DNA from: Ponticaulis sp.
GTDB taxonomy: Bacteria; Pseudomonadota; Alphaproteobacteria; Caulobacterales; Hyphomonadaceae
Length of the DNA: 64,000 nt
NCBI GenBank assembly: GCA_002723155.1
Contig: PBNO01000010.1
Coordinates: forward strand, 62,001 to 126,000
Reading direction: 5' to 3'
The notes beneath the pieces are model-generated. The model saw only the letters and a program-made list of their open reading frames with translations. It made no database searches and was not told the DNA's origin. Below, one piece after another: positions 44,293 through 52,917 of the stretch; positions within the stretch are counted from its first letter, which is position 1; each line of letters starts with the position of its first letter. Position numbers and translations under genes: made by a program.

Positions 44293-44871
44293 TTAGTTGA
44301 TGACTGCGCAAGCGACCCTTGGTCCCGCTCCGCCAATAGGCTGGGACATATGATCGTCCTCATCAGCGTGAATAATCAGCGCTGCGCCGTCGTCATCGAG
44401 AAGTTCTGCGCCGGTTGTGAGCGTTGTGAAGGCTTCATAGCCAGCCGAACCGTTTGCTGCGACCCAGATATTCGGAATGTCGCCGCCTTCCGGGCCAGCC
44501 GGATTGAGCAGGCCGTGACCACCTTCAATCTTACCGATATGGCCGCCAGAGTTCGTGAATGTGCCAATGTCAGAGCAATCGCCGACCTGGTGCAGGTGCA
44601 GGCCGTGCCAGCCCGGCTCAAGCGAACCCGGCTGCACCGTCACGCGCAATAGAACGCCATTCGGGCCTTCAATCAGATTGACGTCGCCAATCTCCGCGCC
44701 ATCGACGCCGGTCAGCGTGCCGCGCGCATTCAACATGCTTGGCAGGCTCTCGCCGGATGTTTCTGTCGGCAGCGGCGTTTCTGGTGCTGGGTCTGTTTGT
44801 GGGGTTTCGGCCTGTGAACAGGCGGTCATGAAAAGTGCAGTAGCTGCGGTGAGCAGCAGTTTGTTCGTCAT
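44293..44871 (-). CDS. Cu/Zn superoxide dismutase-like lipoprotein
   Basis: A 192-residue exported protein with a lipobox (LFMTAC, lipidated Cys near 18) and a Pro/Thr-rich linker (about 20-42). The SodC beta-barrel follows: Cu ligands in 'HGLHLHQVGDC', 'SGGHIG' and 'IIHADEDDH'. The disulfide Cys pair is in VGDC and 'PRVACAVIN'. At the Zn site the usual 'GPHAGDLPNI' reads GPEGGDIPNI, so one of the three Zn histidines is Glu128. Dismutation of periplasmic superoxide is likely, but Zn binding may be altered. GGGAAG ribosome binding site. Confidence 0.85.
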   Translation of the reverse strand: MTNKLLLTAATALFMTACSQAETPQTDPAPETPLPTETSGESLPSMLNARGTLTGVDGAEIGDVNLIEGPNGVLLRVTVQPGSLEPGWHGLHLHQVGDCSDIGTFTNSGGHIGKIEGGHGLLNPAGPEGGDIPNIWVAANGSAGYEAFTTLTTGAELLDDDGAALIIHADEDDHMSQPIGGAGPRVACAVIN

Positions 44872-45024
44872 GTCTGGTCTTCCCTTGTTGGGTGCTTAAC
44901 GCAGACTGACAGGCCTGGTTCCGACGTAAAGCTAAAAAAGATGTATTCGGGTACAGACCGAAATATGCGCGTTTTTCAGTCTTGGCTTCTCATGTGCTAG
45001 ATTGGGGCAAACCGGGAGGGATGG

Positions 45025-45462
45025 ATGAGCTTTCTATCACGTCGAGGCGTTCTGGCCGCTGCAATTATTTCTTTGGTGTTTGCTCCTGCTGTCGTCGCGC
45101 AGGAAGGTAGTGAAATAGACTTTCACGTCGAGGTGACAATTAATGGTCAGGGAGTTCCTGTCATTTATGTTTCAGGCGGGATGCCATTGGATGAAGGTCG
45201 TCGCGTGGAAAATGGCAGTGTCATGCATTCGGAGGTTTCGCCTCTCACATTGGGCGCTGACGCCGAAGGTATGAAGGAAATACTGGAGCTGATCGAAGAA
45301 GCGCTTTCAGCGCGCCGTGGCCCGCTCATCGAAGTGACGCGCGAAACGCGTGGTGGCAAAGTCAGTCAGAAATTCATCGGGGCTGATCCCGGGTCAGTCG
45401 AAGCGAATGAGAGCACCGGGGAGATAACGATCAAGCCGATCCGGCTGGAACTGAATGCCTAG
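45025..45462 (+). CDS. hypothetical exported protein
   Basis: A 145-residue protein with a signal peptide (GVLAAAIISLVFAPAVVA) and a mature part of beta-strand character with one helix (about 80-96, 'EGMKEILELIEEALSARR'). No family recognised, no cysteines. A GGGAGGGATGG ribosome binding site supports the start. It converges with rluD, with two bases between stops. Confidence 0.65.
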   Translation: MSFLSRRGVLAAAIISLVFAPAVVAQEGSEIDFHVEVTINGQGVPVIYVSGGMPLDEGRRVENGSVMHSEVSPLTLGADAEGMKEILELIEEALSARRGPLIEVTRETRGGKVSQKFIGADPGSVEANESTGEITIKPIRLELNA

Positions 45463-45464
45463 GC

Positions 45465-46523
45465 CTACATCGCCCGCAGTCTGGCAATCAGGTCAGCCAT
45501 GTCATCAGGTGGTGGCTGTTCAAAGTGCAGCGCCTCGCCTGTGACGGGGTGTTCGAAACCAAGAATATAGGCATGGAGCGCCTGACGGCGGAACTGGCGC
45601 GCGGCAGTGGTTGCCTCGATGAAGGCTTCACCCTCGCCAAAGGCTTTGATGCCCTTATGCTTGCCATAGACCGGATCGCCGATCACCGGCGTATTGATAT
45701 GAGCCATGTGTACGCGGATCTGGTGAGTACGGCCCGTTTCCAGACGGCATTCGACCATCGCAGCAGCTGGCAGGCCGGATTTCTCGTCCAGATGGCCGAA
45801 GCCTTCCAGTGTCGTGTAGTTGGTGATGGCGTGCTTGCCTTTTTCGACATAGCCGTCGCCGCCTTCCAGTTCGTGCCAGTCGGCAGACGGGGCACGAATG
45901 CTTTCGCGGACAACTTCCATCTTTTTACGATCGGATGAAGACCGGTCGATGCGCGTCTCGATACGGCCGATCAGAGGACGCGGCGCACCGCGTGTGATGG
46001 CAAGATAGCGCCGGTCCATGTCATGCGCCTGAAAACGAGCAACAAGGCCGGTATGGGCGACTTCGGATTTTGCGACGACCATCACCCCGGATGTGTCCTT
46101 ATCCAGACGGTGCACAATGCCGGGGCGCGCAACGCCGCCAATGCCGGAGAGGCTGTCGCCGCAATGGTGCAGAAGCGCGTTCACGAGAGTGCCGCTCCAT
46201 GCGCCGGGTGCCGGATGAACGACCATGCCGTACGGTTTTGCAATGACAATGAGATGCTCGTCCTCGAACAGAACGTCCAGCGGAATATCTTCCGGCTGCG
46301 GCGTCGCAGGTTCAGGATCGGGCAGGGTAAGCGTGTAGGTCTCGCCTTCGCTCACCTTGAATTTCGGGTCGATAGGTTTGTCATGCCCCGCAATGACCTG
46401 ACCATCGTCGATCAGCCCTTTCAGGCGCGAGCGTGACAGGTCCGAAAGCTGGGTTGCGAGCCAACGGTCAAGACGCGTTCCGGCTGCGTCGGCCTCTACG
46501 GTAAAACTATGTGTGCTGGGCAT
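45465..46523 (-). CDS. rluD: 23S rRNA pseudouridine synthase RluD-type
   Basis: A 352-residue enzyme. An N-terminal S4 RNA-binding domain (about 10-75, 'TRLDRWLATQLSDLSRSRLKGLIDDGQV', shortened: RLDRWLATQLSDLSRSRLK) is followed by the RluA-family catalytic domain with 'GIVHRLDKDTSGVMVVAK' holding the catalytic Asp. The S4 domain and length fit RluD, which modifies helix 69 of 23S rRNA; RluC is an alternative. A second, shorter synthase without S4 is at 50464-51123. Confidence 0.88.
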   Translation of the reverse strand: MPSTHSFTVEADAAGTRLDRWLATQLSDLSRSRLKGLIDDGQVIAGHDKPIDPKFKVSEGETYTLTLPDPEPATPQPEDIPLDVLFEDEHLIVIAKPYGMVVHPAPGAWSGTLVNALLHHCGDSLSGIGGVARPGIVHRLDKDTSGVMVVAKSEVAHTGLVARFQAHDMDRRYLAITRGAPRPLIGRIETRIDRSSSDRKKMEVVRESIRAPSADWHELEGGDGYVEKGKHAITNYTTLEGFGHLDEKSGLPAAAMVECRLETGRTHQIRVHMAHINTPVIGDPVYGKHKGIKAFGEGEAFIEATTAARQFRRQALHAYILGFEHPVTGEALHFEQPPPDDMADLIARLRAM

Positions 46524-46581
46524 GGGGCGTCTTTACCGCGAGTTCCGACAAAAGGGAACTCGCTTGACGCAGGGCGGAGGT

Positions 46582-47199
46582 TTATCCGCGAAGGTGATCC
46601 ATCAGGCCCGTTACAGCATTGATGCTGGTGGACTCAGGGAAGGGTGCGCGGAGCACGATAAGGCGATGCCAGAGCGGGCCGAAGAGAATTTCCATCGCCA
46701 TATCCACGTCATAGAGCTGGCGGATTTCTTTCTTCGCTCGGGCGGTCGCAAGCACCTGCTTAAGAGGGCGCTTGAAATGGTCATTGATATGCGCGCGGAA
46801 CAGCTTGTTGGCGTCTGCCTCATCGGCTGCGGCCAGCAGCGCGCTACGCATGAGGATCGCATCGCTACCAGAGCGCGCCATGTCGACGACCGGATCAATC
46901 AGGCGTGCCAGTTGCTCATTCAGCGGATGGTGGTCGCTGATAACGGGCGTTTCGAGAACATCCAGAACCGCATCAACAACCAGGCAGGCAGTCGACGGCC
47001 AGTATTCTTCAATCTGCGCTGTCGGGGCTTTTACATGGTTGAGGGCGGACTGAAGGTCAAAACCTCTCCAGCCTGAACGACGAATTTCTTCGCGGGCCGC
47101 GGCCATGATTGCATTGCGTGATGCCGAGCCCTGCGAAAAGCGACGGGTATCCGGCTGGATGTTGAAGTCGACGACTGTTTCTGCGTGGGCGGCGGACAT
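46582..47199 (-). CDS. TetR-family transcriptional regulator
   Basis: A 205-residue regulator. The N-terminal helices 'NAIMAAAREEIRRSGWRGFDL' and 'ALNHVKAPTAQIEEYWPSTACLVVDAV' fit the TetR DNA-binding fold loosely; the recognition helix is unusual in lacking the common 'GTLYHHF' core and has 'AQIEEYWPS'. The C-terminal domain matches TetR_C ('FGPLWHRLIVLRAPF'). The ATG at 47199 is chosen; the ORF extends 23 codons upstream with little support. It is divergent from the zinc-ribbon membrane protein gene, a possible target. Confidence 0.7.
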   Translation of the reverse strand: MSAAHAETVVDFNIQPDTRRFSQGSASRNAIMAAAREEIRRSGWRGFDLQSALNHVKAPTAQIEEYWPSTACLVVDAVLDVLETPVISDHHPLNEQLARLIDPVVDMARSGSDAILMRSALLAAADEADANKLFRAHINDHFKRPLKQVLATARAKKEIRQLYDVDMAMEILFGPLWHRLIVLRAPFPESTSINAVTGLMDHLRG

Positions 47200-47479
47200 G
47201 AGCGGGGTTCCATTTTGTGATGTTGAAGTCTGGAAGGTAAACGTCCGAAACTGGCAGTTTGGTTCCATTTGAAGGCGAAAAACTATACTGGCCGCTGCAT
47301 GATTTTATAGTTTTGTTCGGTTGGAGTGGTGATAAACTGTATATAATCAAAGGCCTGAGGAGTGCGTGCGAAGATCATATCCGTATGAGACGCCGAAGCC
47401 GGGCAGGATTGAATCGTAGCCACATTTTTGCCTTTATTGATAAGTAAACAATCGCTCACATTTTGTGTGAGGGATGTTT

Positions 47480-48607
47480 ATGACTGAAAATTCTCGTAGA
47501 CCACAGCAGATCTACTCTGTCGTGATGTGGCTGATTTCCATTGTGTTCGCCGGGTGCCTGATCGGGCTGGGAAGTCTTGTGATTCGTGATCTGCCGACGA
47601 TAACCGACCAGAGATCCATAGATAGTTTTATCGACAGAGAGGCAAAAGCAGAGCTCGATGCTGAGCTGGCGACGGTCGATGCGGCTATAAACGATGCCGT
47701 CATTGCCGTTGAAGATCATCAGACCCGCGTTGAAGTTGCAGAAACCGAACTTGCGTCAGCCACGGATGCGCTGAACGCCTGGTTTGATAACCGCACGGTG
47801 ACGGAAGCCTTCGACCAGAACCCGGAAGTGGCCGCGCGCACGCTGAACCTTGAAGTCGTCCGCGACCGGCTCGCCAATGTACAGATCGAACAAGCCGCAC
47901 TGGAGCGTGATGTGAGCCAGCTGCGCCGTGAACGTGTGGATGTTCAGCAAAGGCTGGGCCGTCTGCGTCTTGAGGCGCAGCCTGCATATGATGCCTATTT
48001 CACCGGTGTTGAGACGCGCGTATTTCTCTATCGTCTCATGCTGACCCTGCCACTTCTCCTGATTTCAGGATACCTCGTGGTGAAGCATCGAAAGGGGAAT
48101 TATTGGCCGCTCTATCGTGGCTTTATGATCTTCTCGGCCTTTGCCTTCTTTGTGGAGCTTGTGCCTTACCTTCCAAGCTATGGCGGTTATGTGCGCTATG
48201 GTGTGGGTGTGATTATTGCCATTGCGGTCGGCCATTTCACCATTCTTGGTATGAAGGCGTATCTCCAGCGCCAGAAGGCGGCTGAAAAACGATCCGAACC
48301 AGAACGTCGCAAAGCTATTCCGAATGAATTGGCGCTGAAGAAGCTGAGCTCAGGTGTGTGTCCGGGGTGTGATCGCAGCGTGTCGGTTTCCATGTCGTCT
48401 GGAAGTGACTTCTGCCCGCATTGCGGTCTGCGCATCAAAGCTGATTGCGGCGGGTGCGGCGAGCACAAGCTGGTCTTCTATCAATACTGTAAAACCTGTG
48501 GGCATGACTGCACGCACGACCATGATGAGGCGATGCCGCCGGAGCATAATCATGCACATGATGATGGACCTGAACGGTCCGGAGGTCTTCAACCTTCCCC
48601 CGCGTAA
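47480..48607 (+). CDS. coiled-coil membrane protein with zinc ribbons and His-rich tail
   Basis: A 375-residue protein of unknown function. One membrane segment (about 12-33), a periplasmic stretch of about 140 residues that is strongly helical and coiled ('LRRERVDVQQRLGRLRLEAQ'), then a further cluster of membrane helices (about 178-250). The cytoplasmic end holds two zinc-ribbon knuckle pairs: CPGC..CPHC and CGGC..CKTC (about 290-345). The last 30 residues are rich in His and Asp ('HDCTHDHDE', 'EHNHAHDD'), a metal-binding look. The ATG at 47480 has GAGGG at correct distance; 47474 is possible. Divergent from the TetR gene. Confidence 0.75.
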   Translation: MTENSRRPQQIYSVVMWLISIVFAGCLIGLGSLVIRDLPTITDQRSIDSFIDREAKAELDAELATVDAAINDAVIAVEDHQTRVEVAETELASATDALNAWFDNRTVTEAFDQNPEVAARTLNLEVVRDRLANVQIEQAALERDVSQLRRERVDVQQRLGRLRLEAQPAYDAYFTGVETRVFLYRLMLTLPLLLISGYLVVKHRKGNYWPLYRGFMIFSAFAFFVELVPYLPSYGGYVRYGVGVIIAIAVGHFTILGMKAYLQRQKAAEKRSEPERRKAIPNELALKKLSSGVCPGCDRSVSVSMSSGSDFCPHCGLRIKADCGGCGEHKLVFYQYCKTCGHDCTHDHDEAMPPEHNHAHDDGPERSGGLQPSPA

Positions 48608-48692
48608 TCTGGACCAGTTTCCTCCTGAGTGTCACAACCTCGTTGCAGAGCTGAGCTAAGCGAAGCGGAACGGGCTCTCAGGAGGACATGCC

Positions 48693-50429
48693 ATGGATAT
48701 TTCTCGTCGTAAGGTATTTGGACTGATGGCGGGCGCCGCCGGTGGATTAAGTCTCGGCGCATGTGCGTCAGGCCGTTCTGTTTCAGAATACAGCCGCGAG
48801 AAAAGCCCGGTCGGTGTGAGCTTTGATCACGGTGTGGCCTCCGGTGACGCGACGCACGATTCGTTTGTTCTCTGGACGCGGGTCACTCCTGAGCGAGATA
48901 CCAATGAACCGATCTGGGTGACGATCTTCTACGGCGCGGACCGCGCTGCAATTGAGGCGCTCGAAGACGGTACGATGGGCGAGGGCGTCGATTTCATTCC
49001 GGTGAACACGGGTATCAACCGCGATTATACTGTGAAGGCGGACTTCCAGAATTTGCCGTCTGATGCAGTGTATCACTACCGGTTCGCGGTAGAGACGGAT
49101 GCCGGCATGGTCTATTCGCCGGTCGGCAAAACACGCACGCTTCCAGCAAGCGGCGGGGAGCAGGCAAACCTCGCGGTGATCTCCTGCTCGAACTGGCCAT
49201 TCGGTTATTTCAACGTTTATAAAGCTATCGCCCAGCGCGATGATGTGGACGCTGTTATCCACCTTGGCGACTATATCTATGAGTATGGCGTGGAAGGTTA
49301 TGGCGGTCAGGTTGGCGAGCAGATCGGCCGTCGCCATGATCCGGTGACTGAGATCGTCACGCTTGAGGATTACCGCACCCGTCACGCGCAATATAAGTCT
49401 GATCCGGATCTGCAGGCCGCCCATGCGATCGCGCCATGGTATTGCACATGGGATGACCATGAGAGCACGAACAACTCCTATCGTTCGGGCGCTGAAAACC
49501 ACAATCCGGAGAACAATGAAGGCGACTGGACGGCTCGCAAGCAGGTTGCTGTTCAGGCCTATCTGGAATGGATGCCGGTTCGTGAACCACAGCCGGGCCG
49601 CGCTGCTGAATCTATCTATCGCAGCGCAGACTGGGGTGATCTGGCGTCTATCTTTATGCTGGAATCGCGTCTGACAGGTCGGTCTGACGAGATTTCATGG
49701 TTCACCGAAGTTCGCGGTGATATGGCGCCGGAAGAGATTATGGCGACCGTTCAGGATGTGAACACACGCGTGAATGACCCTTCCCGCACCATGCTCGGCG
49801 GTGTTCAGGAAAGCTGGCTGGCCGATGGCATGAAGTCTTCGGTTGAGGGGGGTAAGACATGGCAGCTTCTGGCTAATCAGGTCATCATGGCGAATGTGAA
49901 ACTGCCGAATTTGACCGAGACGCTGACACCGGAAGAGATTGGCATGTTGCCGGCTGGCTATGTGAATATGCTTGTGCCGTTTTCCACGCTCGGTCAGTCT
50001 TTCAACCTTGATGCATGGGATGGATTCCCTGCGGCCCGCCAGCGCCTCTATGATGCAGCGAAGGATGCCGGCGCGAACATGCTGGTCATTACGGGTGACA
50101 CGCACACTGCATGGGCGAATGACCTCAATGACGGTGATGATCTTGTTGGCGTGGAGTTTGGTTGTACGTCTGTCACGTCACCAGGCATGGGCACGAGCGC
50201 ACCGATTGACCGCCTCGGCCAGCTTATGGCGGATGCGAATGATGATGTCGTCTGGTATGACCCGTTTGGACATGGCTACACCATGCTGAAACTGACACCT
50301 GAAAAGGCAACGGCCGACTATCACAAGGTCTCTACCGTTCTCGAGCGTGAGTTCACGACCGAAAAGGTCGCGACCTATGAAACAACGCTCGGCCCGAATG
50401 GCGTGACGCCTCTGCGTCCGGTCGTTTGA
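48693..50429 (+). CDS. phoD: alkaline phosphatase D (PhoD family), Tat lipoprotein
   Basis: A 578-residue metallophosphoesterase. The N-terminus is a Tat signal (SRRKVFGLM) with a lipobox (LGAC), so it is exported folded and may be lipidated. N-terminal PhoD_N domain (about 45-145), then the catalytic part with 'VIHLGDYIYEYG', 'WDDHESTNNSY', 'VITGDTHTAWAND'. PhoD enzymes hydrolyse phosphomono- and diesters with Ca2+ and Fe3+. AGGAGGA ribosome binding site. No pho-box could be picked out with confidence upstream. Confidence 0.93.
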   Translation: MDISRRKVFGLMAGAAGGLSLGACASGRSVSEYSREKSPVGVSFDHGVASGDATHDSFVLWTRVTPERDTNEPIWVTIFYGADRAAIEALEDGTMGEGVDFIPVNTGINRDYTVKADFQNLPSDAVYHYRFAVETDAGMVYSPVGKTRTLPASGGEQANLAVISCSNWPFGYFNVYKAIAQRDDVDAVIHLGDYIYEYGVEGYGGQVGEQIGRRHDPVTEIVTLEDYRTRHAQYKSDPDLQAAHAIAPWYCTWDDHESTNNSYRSGAENHNPENNEGDWTARKQVAVQAYLEWMPVREPQPGRAAESIYRSADWGDLASIFMLESRLTGRSDEISWFTEVRGDMAPEEIMATVQDVNTRVNDPSRTMLGGVQESWLADGMKSSVEGGKTWQLLANQVIMANVKLPNLTETLTPEEIGMLPAGYVNMLVPFSTLGQSFNLDAWDGFPAARQRLYDAAKDAGANMLVITGDTHTAWANDLNDGDDLVGVEFGCTSVTSPGMGTSAPIDRLGQLMADANDDVVWYDPFGHGYTMLKLTPEKATADYHKVSTVLEREFTTEKVATYETTLGPNGVTPLRPVV

Positions 50430-50463
50430 TTGCAAGCGGACTGATTTCTGATATGGGCGGGGC

Positions 50464-51123
50464 ATGAACGCCCCGCTCGACTATCGCCCTCCGGCAACTG
50501 ACCCGCTTCCTGTCATCCATCTGGATGAGGCGATGATTGTGGTCGATAAACCGTCCGGGCTTTTGTCGGTTCCGGGCAGGCTGCCCCAGCATAAAGACAG
50601 TATGATCGGCCGTTTGCAGGCTGTGTATCCTGACGCGTTGACCGTGCACAGGCTGGATATGGATACGTCGGGCCTGATGGCGTTCGCCCGTGGGGCGGAG
50701 GTTCATCGATCCCTTTCAAAAGCCTTCGAGGCCAAAGCCGTTTCAAAGCGCTATGTAGCTCTGGTGTATGGCGTCTTGGCCGAGGATGAGGGCGAGGTTG
50801 ATCTGCCCATTCTGAAAGACTGGCCGAACCGCCCAAAGCATATTGTGCATGAGGACGGCAAACCTTCGCAGACACGCTGGAAGGTCTTGGAACGGCTGGA
50901 TGGAAAAACGCTGGTCGAGCTGACGCCGCTCACGGGACGTACCCATCAGTTACGCATTCATATGGCTGAGCTGGGGCATGGAATTCTGGGCGATTGCTGG
51001 TATGGCAGCCCTGAAAGCATGGCGGGTGCGGATCGGCTCTGCCTTCATGCGGCGGGTCTGTCTTTTACCCATCCGGCGACAGGGCAGATGTGTTCGTTCG
51101 AGGCAGATGCCTCTTTCATATAG
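50464..51123 (+). CDS. RluA-type pseudouridine synthase without S4 domain
   Basis: A 219-residue enzyme with the short RluA-type layout: 'IVVDKPSGLLSVPGR' at the N-terminus, catalytic Asp in 'LTVHRLDMDTSGLMAFAR' near 60-77, and 'PLTGRTHQLRIHMAELGH' near 155-172. No S4 RNA-binding domain. Target is 23S rRNA U746 and some tRNA in the E. coli RluA case. It lies 34 bases after phoD and may share its transcript. Confidence 0.88.
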   Translation: MNAPLDYRPPATDPLPVIHLDEAMIVVDKPSGLLSVPGRLPQHKDSMIGRLQAVYPDALTVHRLDMDTSGLMAFARGAEVHRSLSKAFEAKAVSKRYVALVYGVLAEDEGEVDLPILKDWPNRPKHIVHEDGKPSQTRWKVLERLDGKTLVELTPLTGRTHQLRIHMAELGHGILGDCWYGSPESMAGADRLCLHAAGLSFTHPATGQMCSFEADASFI

Positions 51124-51151
51124 AAACGGCGCCCTTGCGAGCGCCGTCATC

Positions 51152-51171
51152 AAAGGCCTGAATGTGTGGCC
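51152..51171 (+). terminator. terminator-like hairpin after the RluA-type gene
   Basis: AGGCC/GGCCT stem with 9-base loop, followed by a T-rich run that overlaps the Lys codons of the convergent dodecin-like gene. A second stem ACGGCGC/GCGCCGT precedes it at 51126-51147. Confidence 0.6.
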
Positions 51172-51401
51172 TATTTCTTTTTCTTCTTTGGTGTAGCTGG
51201 CTCTTCAACTTCGAAAGTGAGTTGCAGATTGACGCGGTATTTCTTGATTTTACCGTCTTTGATGACCGTGGACATATTGTTCACATTGGCAGATGCGAGG
51301 CCGCGAACGGTTTTCGAAAACCGTGCGGCAGCTTTCTCAATTGCGTCTTCGAAAGACTTGCTGGATTCCGCGAGCACCTGCTCTGATTTCATGATTGCCA
51401 T
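51171..51401 (-). CDS. dodecin-like small protein
   Basis: A 76-residue protein with the dodecin fold pattern: helix 'SFEDAIEKAAARFSKTVRGL' and strands 'IKDGKIKKYRVNLQLTFEVEE'. Dodecins form 12-mers that store flavin. The Trp that stacks the flavin in archaeal and bacterial dodecins ('DWF' motif) is absent; the region reads ASANVNN. The C-terminal poly-Lys tail (KKKKK) is unusual. The start at 51401 is preferred over 51416. Confidence 0.72.
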   Translation of the reverse strand: MAIMKSEQVLAESSKSFEDAIEKAAARFSKTVRGLASANVNNMSTVIKDGKIKKYRVNLQLTFEVEEPATPKKKKK

Positions 51402-51560
51402 GATTTTACGCCTCACATTTCGATTTTAAGATGTGAAGAGTGTCATCCAGCGTTGAGTGATCGTCTAGGGCTGAGCGCAGAAAGATCGAAAAATCAAAGT
51501 GTTATTCCCGCGAGACGGAGTGTTCCGGCATGAGGCTCGCGTGAATGGAGAGGATTTGGC

Positions 51561-51950
51561 TCAGCTATCCGTCTTGACGAGACGGTTCGTTCCGTCAACG
51601 CGCCGGTAGAAACAAGACTTGCGTCCGGTGTGGCAGGCCGCGTCTGTCTGGCGGATTTTCATGACAACGGCGTCCTGATCGCAGTCTGTGTAGACTTCGA
51701 TGACGTCCTGGAAATGTCCTGAGGTTTCGCCTTTGATCCAGAGCTTGCTTCGCGAGCGTGACCAGTAGGTGGCGCGGCCCGTTTCAAGCGTTGCAGTGAG
51801 CGCTTCGGCGTTCATCCAGGCAAGCATGAGAACATCGCCGGTATCAGCGTCCTGCGCGACAGCGGCGATGAGGCCATTGGCATCAAACTTAGGACGAAAC
51901 TCTTCAGTTTCGTCCTGTTCTTTTCCGGAAAGGGGCGGTTGAAAACTCAT
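51561..51950 (-). CDS. hisI: phosphoribosyl-AMP cyclohydrolase
   Basis: A 129-residue Zn enzyme of histidine synthesis (third step). '[12 protein letters not shown]', '[23 protein letters not shown]' and the Zn site '[11 protein letters not shown]...[12 protein letters not shown]' are all present. It is the stand-alone form without the HisE domain. It lies 21 bases after folE on the same strand, a pairing frequent in alphaproteobacteria. Confidence 0.95.
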   Translation of the reverse strand: MSFQPPLSGKEQDETEEFRPKFDANGLIAAVAQDADTGDVLMLAWMNAEALTATLETGRATYWSRSRSKLWIKGETSGHFQDVIEVYTDCDQDAVVMKIRQTDAACHTGRKSCFYRRVDGTNRLVKTDS

Positions 51951-51971
51951 AGCCGCCTTATGCGCTAAGGC

Positions 51972-52592
51972 TTATTTGCCCGCAAGACGCAGGAAGCGGT
52001 CGCGCTTATCTTTGTCTGTTTTGAACACGCCAGTGAACTGGGTTGTGATCGTAGAGACGTCAGGGTGGTGCACGCCACGTGTCGTCATACACTGGTGCTT
52101 TGCATCGATCAGAACCGCGCAGCCTGCTGGCGCGAGGCTTTCTGTGATCGCGTCACAGATTTGCGCTGTCATGGTTTCCTGCGTTTGGAGACGCTTTGCG
52201 AAAATCTCAACGACGCGTGCGAGCTTGGAAATGCCGACAACCGCGTCCGTTGGCTGGTATGCAACGTAAGCTTTGCCAAGGAATGGCGCCATGTGGTGCT
52301 CACAATGGCTCTCTACGTCGATTTCGCGCAGCATGACGAGGTCATCATAGCCCTGAACGTCATCGAATGTGCGTGAAAGATAGGCAACCGGATCTTCTGT
52401 GTAGCCTGAGAACCATTCTTCATAGGCTTTGACCACACGTTTAGGTGTATCAATAAGACCTTCACGTCGTGGGTCATCACCCGCCCATGCGAGCAGTGTC
52501 CGGACCGCGTCTTCCGCTTCTTCACGGGAAGGACGTGTGAGTGGTTCTGTGCGCTCGTAAGAGCCAGGTGTCGTGATCTTGTCCATGGTCAT
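51972..52592 (-). CDS. folE: GTP cyclohydrolase I
   Basis: A 206-residue enzyme, first step of folate synthesis (GTP to dihydroneopterin triphosphate). Zn ligands lie in 'SHCEHHMAPF' and 'HQCMTTRGV'. The 'GISKLARVVEIFAKRLQTQE' region is typical of type IA. AAGGA ribosome binding site before 52592. First gene of a folE-hisI unit; no folate riboswitch is apparent upstream. Confidence 0.96.
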   Translation of the reverse strand: MTMDKITTPGSYERTEPLTRPSREEAEDAVRTLLAWAGDDPRREGLIDTPKRVVKAYEEWFSGYTEDPVAYLSRTFDDVQGYDDLVMLREIDVESHCEHHMAPFLGKAYVAYQPTDAVVGISKLARVVEIFAKRLQTQETMTAQICDAITESLAPAGCAVLIDAKHQCMTTRGVHHPDVSTITTQFTGVFKTDKDKRDRFLRLAGK

Positions 52593-52917
52593 GGAAATCC
52601 TTGGTCTGAGGGACGAGGGTCGAGCCGACTTGCGCCGGACTTAACGCCCGCCCGGGTGAATACCCTCAGGGCAGTAGAGGTTTGATATAGGGCTTATCTG
52701 TGCCCTTTACCAGCGTGCTTACGTTGGTTTTAGGAAAACGGATTTCAGAAAAACGTGATTTCTGAATCATTTTTTCCATTTTCCATAAGCGATCCAGAGC
52801 CTTCCCCAAGGGTAGGGTATCCATCAGAAACGTCAGCTTCGGCGCTCTGATAAAGTCGTCTGAAGGGGGAACCGTACAGGCCTTCAAACGTTTGTACTCC
52901 CGAATAATGGGGGTCTC
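52593..52917. other. 325-base divergent gap between folE and DUF2254 genes
   Basis: A 73-codon ORF (52666-52887, minus) has no ribosome binding site or family likeness, and I do not accept it. A hairpin at 52741-52768 (GATTTCAGAAA/TTTCTGAATC with one bulge) followed by T6 looks like a plus-strand terminator, though no gene ends here. GC is lower than in the neighbouring genes. Confidence 0.45.

Noticed and set aside
52666..52887. 73-codon minus-strand ORF in the folE/DUF2254 gap
   Set aside because: No ribosome binding site, no family, no codon bias like the neighbours.
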